Made by a program: the position numbers and the translations under genes | Shown: one piece after another, positions 54,290 through 64,000 of the stretch | Numbering within the stretch: the stretch's first letter is position 1 | How the letters are laid out: every line of letters begins with the position of its first letter | NCBI GenBank assembly: GCA_904066235.2 | Contig: CAJFCV020000006.1 | Span: forward strand, 2,790,001 to 2,854,000 | DNA: 64,000 nucleotides | DNA from: Bursaphelenchus xylophilus | Taxonomy: Eukaryota > Nematoda > Chromadorea > Rhabditida > Aphelenchoididae | Direction: 5' to 3' | Notes under the pieces: model-generated | Databases searched by the model: none | Told to the model about the DNA's origin: nothing | The model's input: only the letters and a program-made list of their open reading frames with translations

Positions 54290-57200
54290 ATGCAGGCCGA
54301 GATGCAGGACCGAAATAATTCCACCGGAGAAGAATACTACGATGAGGGCATGTATGCGGAGGTCGAGGAGAGCTACAGCAACAAACATCCGTTGCCGGAC
54401 GTAAGATTTTTGAATTTTTTGTTTGGATTTTAGGTGAATTTTGATTGTATCTTCATGAAGATAGCTTAAGAAATCCAGAAATAAGGTCTACCAGCTTTAC
54501 GGCCTCTGTTCTGGGCTCTTTTTGACTTCTGGCAAACAATTTTTGTTGAATTCAGCTAAAGCTATATTGTTTTAGTTGATTTTGTATGAAATTCCCCTCG
54601 AATCTTGCTGAATATTAATTTATTAGCTCGGAAATGAAGTAGAAAAGCCTTTTTGCATTGTTACACTCAGGTTTTGCCCAAATTTTCCTAAAATCCAATA
54701 GAAATTATATTGCTTTAGGTCCCCGAACATTGTGCTCCCCCTTCAAAGCCATTGTCCTTCATCCTCCAACAAGCCCACGACTGGACGACGCAAGAGCTGA
54801 CGGGCATATTGGCCCCCAGAAACCCTCCTGTTCCTGCTGGAGAAGTCGGCAAATTCGCGTTTTGTAATAGATGCATCTACGTGAAACTCTACGCAGTTGT
54901 GAAATGGCTGAAGTCGTGGCAGAAGATCAGTCATCTCGAAAAGATCAGTTATTATCTCGATCTCCATTCTGAGCAGTTTTGGGAGGCCCATGAAGGTCTG
55001 CACGACATCAGCGAGGACGAACTTCCTTTGATTGGGTAAGTTGTTTTGGTTATATTTTTCTTGACTTTTAGGTTGTCAGTTGAGGAAGAGAAGGTTTGGC
55101 AAATATTGATAATGGCTCTAAACAAGTTTTGTAAAAATTTTGGGCATTTTTCGCAACAATTTTTTGCGTACTAGTAATTATACTCCCCGCCAAAAGTTTT
55201 GACCCCCCTTCTAACTCGGCCCAAGGTGTACCAATTTGGACCAAATTTGGTAAGTAGTTTACTGACAACCCAGTAGTAAAAAATATCATAGTAGGACAAA
55301 CCATTTAGCTGTATTTCAAAATCCAGAGACAATTTTTTAAAATCACCCCCAAAAAAAGAGGACAAAAGTTTTGACCCCCCTTTAAAAAAAGTTAAATATC
55401 GCCACCGGATGTAGCCCGAACCTTTCGCAATCGACGTGCCATAGCTGAATACAAGTTAATAAACGCTTTTCCGTTGAATGCTTCGTTGCATTTGAGGATG
55501 CAACGCGTTAAACCCATTTTGATGTAGAGCTGCCCAAAATGGTTAATATCTCGCTCTAGCGCTTTCCAAATGTTCTAAATTGTGTTTATATCATTTGGTT
55601 TTGACTTGTAATTACCTGCATTAACCTTCTTCTTTTGAAAAAAGTCCACGATGGGCTAGCGGTATCGATTCGGCCGATATCCAGTTATCACGGTCAGCCT
55701 TGGTGAGCCATTTGCTCTTTGACTAAAGGTCTAGATGGGGTCGCTAGGTCCTCAATCTAATCCTGAGACTTGTGTCTACTCTCAAAACAAGAATAAACCC
55801 CTGCTGACACGATCTCATATGGTTTGCAGATACAACTTTGCTGATCTGCGCCTTAACGAAAACCCCGCTTTTTTCAAATGGATTTTTTGCAACCAAAAGC
55901 GGCTTTCATTTGATGGGCCAGGTAATTTAGGACGCTACAACACCCGCCATACTCATTTGAGACGTATGGAACGCCAAATGGGCGGTGGGGATGGCATCGT
56001 ACTCGGGGGCATCTATAGTAACGGAAAACTTAAGATTAAGGTGAATGAAACCCATTCCAAAATGTGTCAAATCGAAACCTTTGTCCATGCTGAGAGTAAA
56101 TAGGAGTCCCAGGAATAGATTGAGGACCTAGCGACCACATCTATACCTTTAGTCAAGGAGCAGATGGCTTACCAAGGCTGACAATGACAACTGGATATCG
56201 GCCGAATCGATACCGCTAGGCCATCATGGACTTTTTTCGAAAGAAGAAGGTTAATGCAGGTAATTACAAGTCAAAACCAAATGATATAAACACAATTTAG
56301 AACATTTGGAAAGCGCTAGAGCGAGATATTAACCATTTTGGGCAGCTCTACATTAAAATCAGTTTAACGCGCTGCATCCTCAAATGCAACGAAGCATTCA
56401 ACAAAAAAGCATTTATTAACCCATGTTCAGGTAAGGTACACCGGTTCCAAAAGGTTCTGGTTACCTCCGCTGGCGATATTTCATTTTTTTGCAGGGGGGT
56501 CAAAACTTTTGTCCTCTTTTTTTGGGGGTGATTTTAAAAAATTGTCTCTGGATTTTGAAATACAGCTAAATGGTTTGTCCTACTATGATATTTTTTACTA
56601 CTGGGTTGTCAGTAAACTACTTACCAAATTTGGTCCAAATTGGTACACCTTGGGCCGAGTTAGAAGGGGGGTCAAAACTTTTGGCGGGGAGTATATATTA
56701 CACTTGAGTTTTTTTTTTTGGTCCTATGAGCAATATCGCCACTTTTTATTGTCTCAGAAGCTCAAACTAGCCTTTTTATAGCGCTAGGATTCAGGAATAT
56801 GCAAAAGCCATTTATTGGGAGCATCAAAATAAATTATTTTATATTATCCATGACATCCATACAATGTCTTGGCATAAAACTCTTACTTTTAAAGTTCCGA
56901 CCTGCTCAATTTTAATATCTAGTTGCTCTTAAAACCTTTCTCGACCTTGTTGATAAATTTTTCAACCGTTTTAATATTACTTTTATTACCTTTTCAGCCT
57001 TTCACATTTTGATCTCTTGACCGCCATAGAAGTCCTCACAACTCATCATTTCGCCAGAACTCCGCAATGTATTTGGGTAAGTCTTTCTTCATACTATTTA
57101 TTCTTCATTGTTTAGAAAAGGCATTGCAAGGAGAAGCTCAGCAAGAACAATAAATTGGCCACGATCCAAAGGCTTGGCGATCTGCTCACGAACGCTTTGA

Positions 57201-60200
57201 TCGGCGATAGCGCCAAACTGAACGCCTGGATCAACCATGTCTACATTCAGAATGGAATTGTAAGCTGTGTAGAGTGTTTTTCAATCAAAACATTTTGAAT
57301 TTATTCTTATTTTCGATGTGAATTTGCAAAATCTTTTTGATGCGTCAAGTGTAATATAATTTTAGCTGCATTTGACCGCCGAAAACGAGTTTTTCCTCCG
57401 CATGATTCTCAAAGATGACGGCGAAGGCGCTCGTTGGCAGATTTTGACGATCAAATCGTTGGTGAATGACTATGTGGCGGGCATTGGACACGATCTTACC
57501 CATCCCCAGCATGACATGGAAGGGCTCGCTGTGTTGGTGCAAGAAAAAATGGATGAAAAACCGAAAGAGGTGGGGTGAATTGAACCTTATTAGAGATTTT
57601 GGCAATAGAGATGGGGAATTTTGAGGCCACAAAAAATAGTTATATTACTTTAGGCCCTCGAGACCATGTACAACATCCTCCACACGTTCAGCCTCCGCCT
57701 TCAGCTGGACATTTTGTACACGCGAACTCGCCAATTCATCTATCACAACCCCACGTTCGCTCAGATCAAAGAGTACGACATGAAGAAGGGGCTGTTGGCG
57801 TTTTACATCTGGCCGGAGTGCTCCCAAACTTACCTTGTTAAAGTGACCGCGAATCGAAAGAACCGCTTCCTGAAGGTCCAACACTTCCCACACTATCATA
57901 ATCTACCCGATTTGGATATTGAAAATGGGTAAGGGACTGATTTTTGGGGAATTTTCTGGAAAAAAGTTTGAATTTGAAATTTCCCGCCAAAATTGGCATA
58001 GTGTTTTACGGGTTGGAAATGGCGTAGAATGGAAGAATAGGCTGTAGGAGAAGGTTTACAGGGTGTTTTAGTATTTTTTTAATCGTTTTGAGGAGTTTAT
58101 GGATAGATTATTATATTATCCATGAGGATTTTTGATGACTTTTTTGAAGAAAACAATTTTTGATGTAAAAAATTTGACCCTTTTGTTTGTAGAAATCTGA
58201 AATGCGACCAATTCCTGCTGGAGACGGGCTATCATCGCGCCGCAATCCGCATAAAACAGATCAAAGAACTGTTGTCCGGCGTTTGGGAACCGATCCGGTA
58301 CTTTAAAAAGGTCGGCGACAACCGAATCATGCTGATGTACAGTATTATGCCCTTTCAAAACACCCCCATCAGCGAGAATATCTATATCACGGTGAATGTG
58401 CTGAGCGGAAAAATCCAATGCCAAGTTGGTCGCCTACTACACGAAAAAGACGGCCATGCCCTGGTCGAGGAGTTTGCCGCCCTTCTGGAACGCGTTTTGG
58501 ACGAGAAAATACCATTTGGAGGCATCAGACGCCTGTTGGGAAAGATTCGCCTCAAGATTTTGAAGGAGAAATATCTCGAGGGACTCCAGGGACCTCACAC
58601 TCACCTTTTGTCCAAGGATAATTATATGCCAAGCGTGTGGGACATTACGGATTTGCCCGAAGAAAAGTTGCTCTTCAATTTCCATCAGGACAACAACTTT
58701 TATTTGGTGAGATTTGGGGGTTTCTGGATGTTTTTGGGCTGATTTTTGTCATGGTGAATATAATTTTTGGAAATTTTTTGAGGAAAATTATGTTGGGGTA
58801 CAAGAGAATTTTATTTTCATGAGGATTATAGCTTTTATGTTGAAGATGGAGGAGGTTTGGAAGTATTTTTTATGTAAGTTTTGTCATGGATAATATAATT
58901 TTTGTAAATTTTCTGAGGAAAATGAGGCTTAGTTAAAATTTAATTGGGTGTTTATGATTTTTAGAGCTTTTATGTTGAGGATGGAGAAGGTTTTGGGTGG
59001 TTTTTTATTTAAGTTTTGTCATGGATAATATAATGTTTGGAAATTTTTTAAGGAAAATGAGGCTTAGTTAAAATGTAATTGGGTGTTTATTAGGTTTAGA
59101 CTTTTTATTTTGAGGATTGAGAAGGTTTGGATGGTTTTTTTATGTAAATTTTGTCATGGATAATATAATTTTTGAAAATTTTTTGAGGAAAATGATATTA
59201 ATTTACAATGTAATTGTATTTTCATGAGGATTATGGCTTTTATTTTGAGCAGTGAGGACGTTTGGATGGGGTTTTTTTTTTGTAAATTTTGTCATGGATA
59301 ATGTATTTTTTTCACAAGGAAAGTACTTTTATGGGGGCTCCTACTTTTTGACGGGACATATCTCAAAAAATCAGAAAAAATGCGCTGATCAAGGATATAT
59401 AAATCTTAGCTGCCCATTTTGGGCTTTTAGGGGTGAAAATGCCCAAAAACTGGCTCAATTTCCCTACAAAAGGCGCAGGCATTCGAAACGATAAAAAGCT
59501 GAGTCGGTCTCTTCCTTCGGAAGAGAGCGGTGTGGCCGAGTGGTTAGTGCCGTAGTCTGGGAATCAATAGGGAGGACGCCGCACGGGTTCGATTTCCCTT
59601 TTGGGCTGAATCAACTTTTTTTGAAGTTGAAGGTCGGAAAAATAAATTTTTGGGCCAAGACTGATTTATTACGTCTTAGAAACTCAATAAACATCATTTT
59701 AAGCCAAAATAAAAATTGTAAACCCGTGAAAAATTAGGCGAAAAGGGGTTCATATAGGACTTTAAGTCAACTTCCGATTGAGTTTTCACCCCTAAAAACC
59801 TAAAATGGGCAGCTAAGATTTATATATCCTTGATCAGCACATTTTTTCTGATTTTGAGATATGTCCCGTCAAAAAGTAGGAGCCCCCATAAAAGTACTTT
59901 CCTTGTCAAAAAATAATTTATTTTAATATTTGTAGCTAGTCACCTTCGAATACGACCAGTTCTACGACTTCAAGGTGGACTTTTACCTCATCGAACGATC
60001 TCAACACCGAAAACATATCCAAGAATTGCTGTTCAACGAGGAGTTATGGGAAAGCACTGTACCGGACCTGCAATTTGTTGGATTCAGGGGTAAGTTGGGG
60101 GTATTTCAAGGTAATTTTATTGATTTATAGAATCTTTATAGAACAAGGAACAATTTGAGTGGTAAATTTGATGTTGGGTTAGTGAAAATTTGCTAAAAAA

Positions 60201-63200
60201 TTGCGGGTTTCTTATATTATACATCAAATTTTTTGTTGAGTTTGGAAAAATTTGTTTGGAGATGGATAAGATAACTTTTTTGATGGTAGAATTATATATT
60301 GAGTGGTTTAGGACTTCTACGACGACCTCGGCACTTGATGGGCAAGCCAACGACCACTTCTTGGCTCACGAAATGCTCACAAATCCGCTCATTTGTGGCG
60401 GCATTGGACAGCCGCGTACAAATGGCCAAAATCGAAGAAGCAATCAAACAATTGGGTCTCCAAAGTGACGTCCACAAAGAGGAAGCTGTCGGTGGGGATG
60501 TGATTAGCATTACGGAGTAAGTTTGGAAGAGATTTGTAAATTTTTTTGGGTTCATATTGAGATTGGTCATTTTGAGATGTTTAAGGGGAATTTTGATGAA
60601 AAAAGTGGGGGAATTTTGGGTTGTAGAGAGTGGTTATAGCATGAATGACAATTTTGGACCTTGTAAGTTGACTGGGGACATTTTATACGATGAAAAATGG
60701 TGTGGGTGACATGTTATACGATGAATTTTTCTTTGTGTTTTTGTCGATTTTTTTGTATATAAAGTGGAAAGTAAGGTAATGAAACTTGGTTTAGTTTCCC
60801 TAATGGGCCTTGACATAATTGAGAAACATCAGAAATTTGATTTGAGATTTTTAAAAATGAATTTTTTTTTTCATTTTTAGCTTCTCCAAGCCGATCAATT
60901 TTGAGGACGCCTACTTCCAGGATCACATTCAAAATGTCAGCCTCAGAATGCATCGTCATGGAATCTTCCATATGGAGATCTGCATCAAAGATCATCCAGT
61001 GGAGACGAAAGAACTGAAGAAGGTAAAAAATTATTTTTATTTTGTAGAGCTTTGATAAAAAACGATGATATTTTGATGATTTCAGAGTGAAGTTTTCCGA
61101 TTTTTTGCTGCAATTCATCATGCTACCATCCCTCCGAACACCAGTTATCATGAGAACTTGAAGAGACATCTGTACGATCAGCTTACGACCTATGGGAAAT
61201 TGTACAAGGCAACGAGGGAATTGGCCGCCGTTTATGAGCTGGAGATGAAGAATAAAATTAATGTAAGTGCTTAGTGATGGTCAAGAGGGATACTGGGGAA
61301 TTATCAGGGTTTTTGGTAGGGATTGGAAAGATTTTTTTGGATGAAATTGAGATATTGGGGGTTCAGAACCTAAAATAAGGTAAAAAGTTTAAAATTTGAG
61401 GGTATCGTGGCAATGTTTGTTTTTGAAGGAGATTGTGAGGGGGTATTTTGGGATTTGGAGGGCGCTTGGAATGGGTAGGACCGGTTTTTGGGGTAGAAAT
61501 TGAGATATTTTGAAATTGTGGGGCTCAGAGCCTAAAATAAGGTAAAAAATTTGAATTTTGCGATTCTCATGGCCATCTTAGTGTTTGATGATGATTATGA
61601 GGGGGTATTTAGGGATTTGGGAGGGCTTTTGAATGAAGAAAAAACGATCTTTTGAAAAAAATTAGACTTTTTGAAATTGGGGGGCTTGGAGCCGAAAATA
61701 AGGTAAAAAATTTAAAATTTGAGGGTATCTTGGCAATGTTTGTGTTTGAAGATGCGTTTGAGGGTGTATTTTAGAATTTGGAAGGCGGATGAAATGGATA
61801 AGACCGATTTTTCGGTAGAAATTGAAATGTTTTGAAATTGGGGAGCTTAGAACCTAAAATAAGGTAAAAAGTATAAATTTTGTGGAAGTTAATGTTAGTT
61901 CTAGTATTTGGAGACGATTATGAGGGTCTTATTTTGTTATTTAGAGGGAGCTTGAATAAAAAAGAACGATTTTTTGGGAGAAATTGAGATGTTTTGATAT
62001 TGGGGAGCTCAGAACCTAAAATAAGGTAAAAAACATAAATTTTATGGACGGCAATGTCAATACTGGTGTGCGATGGTGATTATAAAGGCTTTATATTGTA
62101 TTGCACGTGATAATTTTTCGTTTTTTAGATTGTCTTCTACAATTACTACAAGTTGATCATCACATACTCCAAAGACCGGAATCTAGCGTTGATTGCGTCG
62201 TGGAAGATCAACTATGACCAACTGATCGCCAATTTCATACAAGTGAGCACAACAAAGGACGGAAAAGTTGTTATCGCGGACCGCTGGAATCCTCATGTAC
62301 TGGTCAGCAGCCTGTTAATGGAGCGTTTGAAAGAATCGGATAGCCTTCCGGAATTGGTGAATTATCTGGTCAATACGGAGCGATCCCTCAGCTGCCTCTA
62401 CTATTTCTCTCAGGTACACTTGAACTCGAAAAGGGCAACGGAACAGATTATTGGAATCGCGTCAGGACCAACCTCGATCAATATTAAGGTGAGAAGGTTG
62501 ATTTTTGAAGTGGGAGATTTGTTGTTGGACTTTGAAAAGCATGTGGAGGAGAATTCGAGTTTAAAAAGTGGAGGGAATATCGAAAAAATGAAGATTTATG
62601 TTATCCATGAGCTAAAAAAAGTGTTGTTGAAAAAGTTTATTTTTCGACCAAAAAATCGATTTGAATTTGGTCGTTTTGAGGGAAATATTGACCTGTAGTT
62701 TTTAATTGGTTTGAAAGTTTTTTGAAAAAAAAATTAAAAAATCTGAAATTTTTTTTAATTTTTTTCTGTAAGCTTTTGTATGCCTCTACCGACGCAAATT
62801 TTGACGTGAAATTTATCAAATTTACTTTAGAACATTCTGATTCCGGTCACCGAATACCAAATTCGTTTGGTCCATGGATCGGCACACATTGATTTTTACC
62901 TCTTGAACAACAACAAAGTCGGAATCAAAGCCACTCAAATCAAGTCGGACGACGAATATCTGAAGGAAAAGGGCCCCAAACTCCAGAAACTCCCCGGATT
63001 CTCCCATTTCTGGGGCCAGTTCTGCATGGAGACGAAGCTGGAAACGATTGTCTCCAGAGAAGTGCAGGACTACCCCCGAGACCCGGGAAATCCCTCCAGT
63101 GTCCCGCCTCAGGAAACGGAGGACGCCGCCCTCGATTCACATCCAATGTCATGCCCACCGAAGTACGACGAACGCTTCGAGGAGTTTGTGAAGTACGCGG

Positions 63201-64000
63201 AGAAGCAGGAACGAGACGACTTGCACAAGGTCTTCATCATTGAACCCGATGTCTTCGAAAAGGCCATGGGTGTCCCGGAAGACAAGGAGAAACCATCGTT
63301 GAGCAAGAGAAATGTCAAAACAGAGCCAATGAGTAAGTTGGGAAGATTTCTTTGGGTCTTTGATTTTTTGTTTGTGGAAAAATTTGGAGTTTTTGGGATG
63401 TCTTGGATTATGATTTTTCGTTTTTTTCTCTTGCTCGGAAAATTTTTTCGGTAAAAAAGTTGGAATTTTGGGGAAAATTTTTGATTTTTTGGTCGAAAGA
63501 GTTGGAATTTTTGGAAATTTCTTTTGATTTTTCGGTCGAAAAGGTTGGAATTTTGGGGATTTTTTTTAATTTTTTGGTCGATTTTTGAATTTTTTACTTG
63601 AAAATTTTTTTTGAAAAACTTGAAAATTTGTGAATTCATGAAGAGAAATGCATTTTAATAATCGATTTTTGTCAAATTTCATATTGAAAAAATCGAAATT
63701 TTTGATTTTTTTTGAACTTTTGTCTAATTTTCCCTATTTCCAGTGCCACCCCAAGTCTCCCCGTTCGAGGGCTACCTGAGAGCCGTCAACTATATCGCCC
63801 GTCTGCCACAGACTCTGGAGGCATTCGCCCGCAGCCAGAACCCCCTGCAAGCCCTTCCAATCACGGACTTGAAGCATGATGAATGGTCTGTAACCTTCGA
63901 TCTTCAAGGAGTTCATGCCTCCACGGTGGCCTACCCCGCATGGACTGTGAAGTTCCGGGTGTTCCTGTGCCCAACCAAGTTTACTGTCAGCATCAAGATG
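54290..64000 (+). CDS. Mediator complex subunit 14 (MED14/RGR-1-like), 3' end beyond window
   Basis: Exons: 54290-54400, 54719-55035, 56998-57076, 57116-57259, 57366-57569, 57654-57928, 58193-58706, 59936-60089, 60312-60516, 60881-61022, 61086-61262, 62129-62488, 62831-63332, 63744-64000 and onward. All junctions keep phase, giving 1147 codons so far. MED14 is the nuclear scaffold that joins Mediator head, middle and tail. The N-terminal block around SFILQQAHDWTTQELTGIL, a K-rich VKWLKSWQKI segment and LHTFSLRLQLDILYTRTRQF correspond to the conserved MED14 N-terminal region. The later exons match the long, weakly conserved central part. The start ATG precedes an acidic 37-residue leader. Ten of thirteen acceptors are TAG rather than CAG. 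The introns hold a Tc-like element, a tRNA-bearing palindrome and two tandem arrays. Confidence 0.92.
55183..56691. mobile_element. Tc1/Tc3-like transposon remnant in MED14 intron 2
   Basis: 1509 bp between TA dinucleotides (55181-55182 and 56692-56693). Inverted ends start 'ctccccgccaaaagttttga', and the arms extend about 450 to 590 bases, long-TIR style as in Tc3. The central region encodes a transposase fragment. Total size is well below an autonomous long-TIR element, so this is an internally deleted copy. Confidence 0.82.
55735..56103 (+). pseudogene. Tc-like transposase fragment, catalytically dead
   Basis: A 122-codon frame contains FCNQKRLSFDGPGNLGRYN and MGGGDGIVLGGIYSNGKLKI. These match the Tc1/Tc3 stretch FSDEKxFNLDGPDG ... 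GGGxVMVWGxF...GKL. The acidic residue normally present in the SDE position is replaced (CNQ), and the N-terminal DNA-binding part and the final acidic residue are missing. It cannot encode a working transposase. Confidence 0.75.
58748..59305. repeat. 135 bp tandem array in MED14 intron 7
   Basis: Five head-to-tail copies are marked by 'gtcatggataatataatttt' at about 58748, 58883, 59019, 59152 and 59291. Each is followed by an AAAATGAGGCTTAG-type segment. The last copy is cut by the palindrome starting at 59314. Confidence 0.8.
59314..59906. mobile_element. Palindromic element with a tRNA-like sequence in its centre
   Basis: Inverted arms of about 150 bases begin 'acaaggaaagtacttttatg' and return as the complement near 59887. 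Inner pairing continues through 'aatcttagctgcccatttt'. The spacer contains a tRNA-like block. It ends 30 bases before the MED14 exon at 59936. It is non-coding. Confidence 0.75.
59523..59613 (+). ncRNA. tRNA-Ser-like sequence
   Basis: A good A box, 'tggccgagtggtta' (59533-59546), and a B box, 'ggttcgatttc' (59586-59596), are spaced as in a long-variable-arm tRNA such as Ser. The acceptor ends do not pair convincingly and no clean anticodon arm forms, so a tRNA-derived Pol III promoter relic is more likely than a functional tRNA. Confidence 0.5.
61326..62110. repeat. 160 bp tandem array in MED14 intron 11
   Basis: Five copies are marked by 'cctaaaataaggtaaaaa' at about 61369, 61531, 61691, 61851 and 62013. 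Each is followed by a GATTATGAGGG-type segment. It is non-coding and occupies nearly the whole intron (61263-62128). Confidence 0.8.

Noticed and set aside
53995..54324. 109-codon minus-strand frame overlapping the MED14 start
   Set aside because: It overlaps the MED14 first exon in antisense, has no recognisable domain and no splice support. It is most likely a shadow of exon 1 and the 5' leader.

Overview
This window looks like nuclear DNA of a free-living rhabditid-type (clade V) nematode. It is AT-rich and holds intron-bearing protein genes with nematode-style splice sites, including a gap-junction innexin with a probable trans-splice acceptor 15 bases before its ATG. Most of the rest is palindromic, MITE-like repeats. 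I cannot name the species from sequence alone.

Four genes are well supported. They are a complete innexin (9184-12340, +, 470 codons), a complete short-chain dehydrogenase (13646-15595, +, 240 codons), a RING-CH (MARCH-type) membrane E3 ligase (36533-38280, -, 187 codons) and an adiponectin-receptor-like PAQR protein (39738-42761, -). A fifth, Mediator subunit 14 (54290 to beyond 64000, +), is present for its first 1147 codons and runs off the right edge. A sixth gene is less certain: a minus-strand single-pass membrane protein whose last exons (15719-15898 and 22574-22979) lie tail to tail with the dehydrogenase.

Layout. 1-9 kb is MITEs and foldback elements, ending in a 1.25 kb TA-flanked element just upstream of the innexin. 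9-15.6 kb holds the innexin and dehydrogenase, with a foldback filling innexin intron 3. 16-22.4 kb is a giant palindrome with tRNA-like sequence in both arms; a young gag-only LTR retrotransposon sits inside it, and the whole nest lies in an intron of the minus-strand gene. 22.5-36.5 kb is a repeat-rich desert with several MITE families, two tandem arrays and a few short possible exons. 36.5-42.8 kb is the MARCH/PAQR pair. 43-54 kb is again repeats: a TTAA-flanked palindrome, and a three-deep nest with a dead mariner. 54.3-64 kb is MED14, whose introns carry a dead Tc-like element, a palindrome with a tRNA-like sequence and two long-period tandem arrays.

The genes have no common pathway: intercellular channels (innexin), carbonyl metabolism (dehydrogenase), membrane-protein ubiquitination (MARCH), membrane-lipid/adiponectin-type signalling (PAQR) and transcription (MED14). 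The most distinctive feature is the number of palindromic elements. Two of them contain Pol III-type tRNA-like boxes, and several contain spliced-exon-like sequence.
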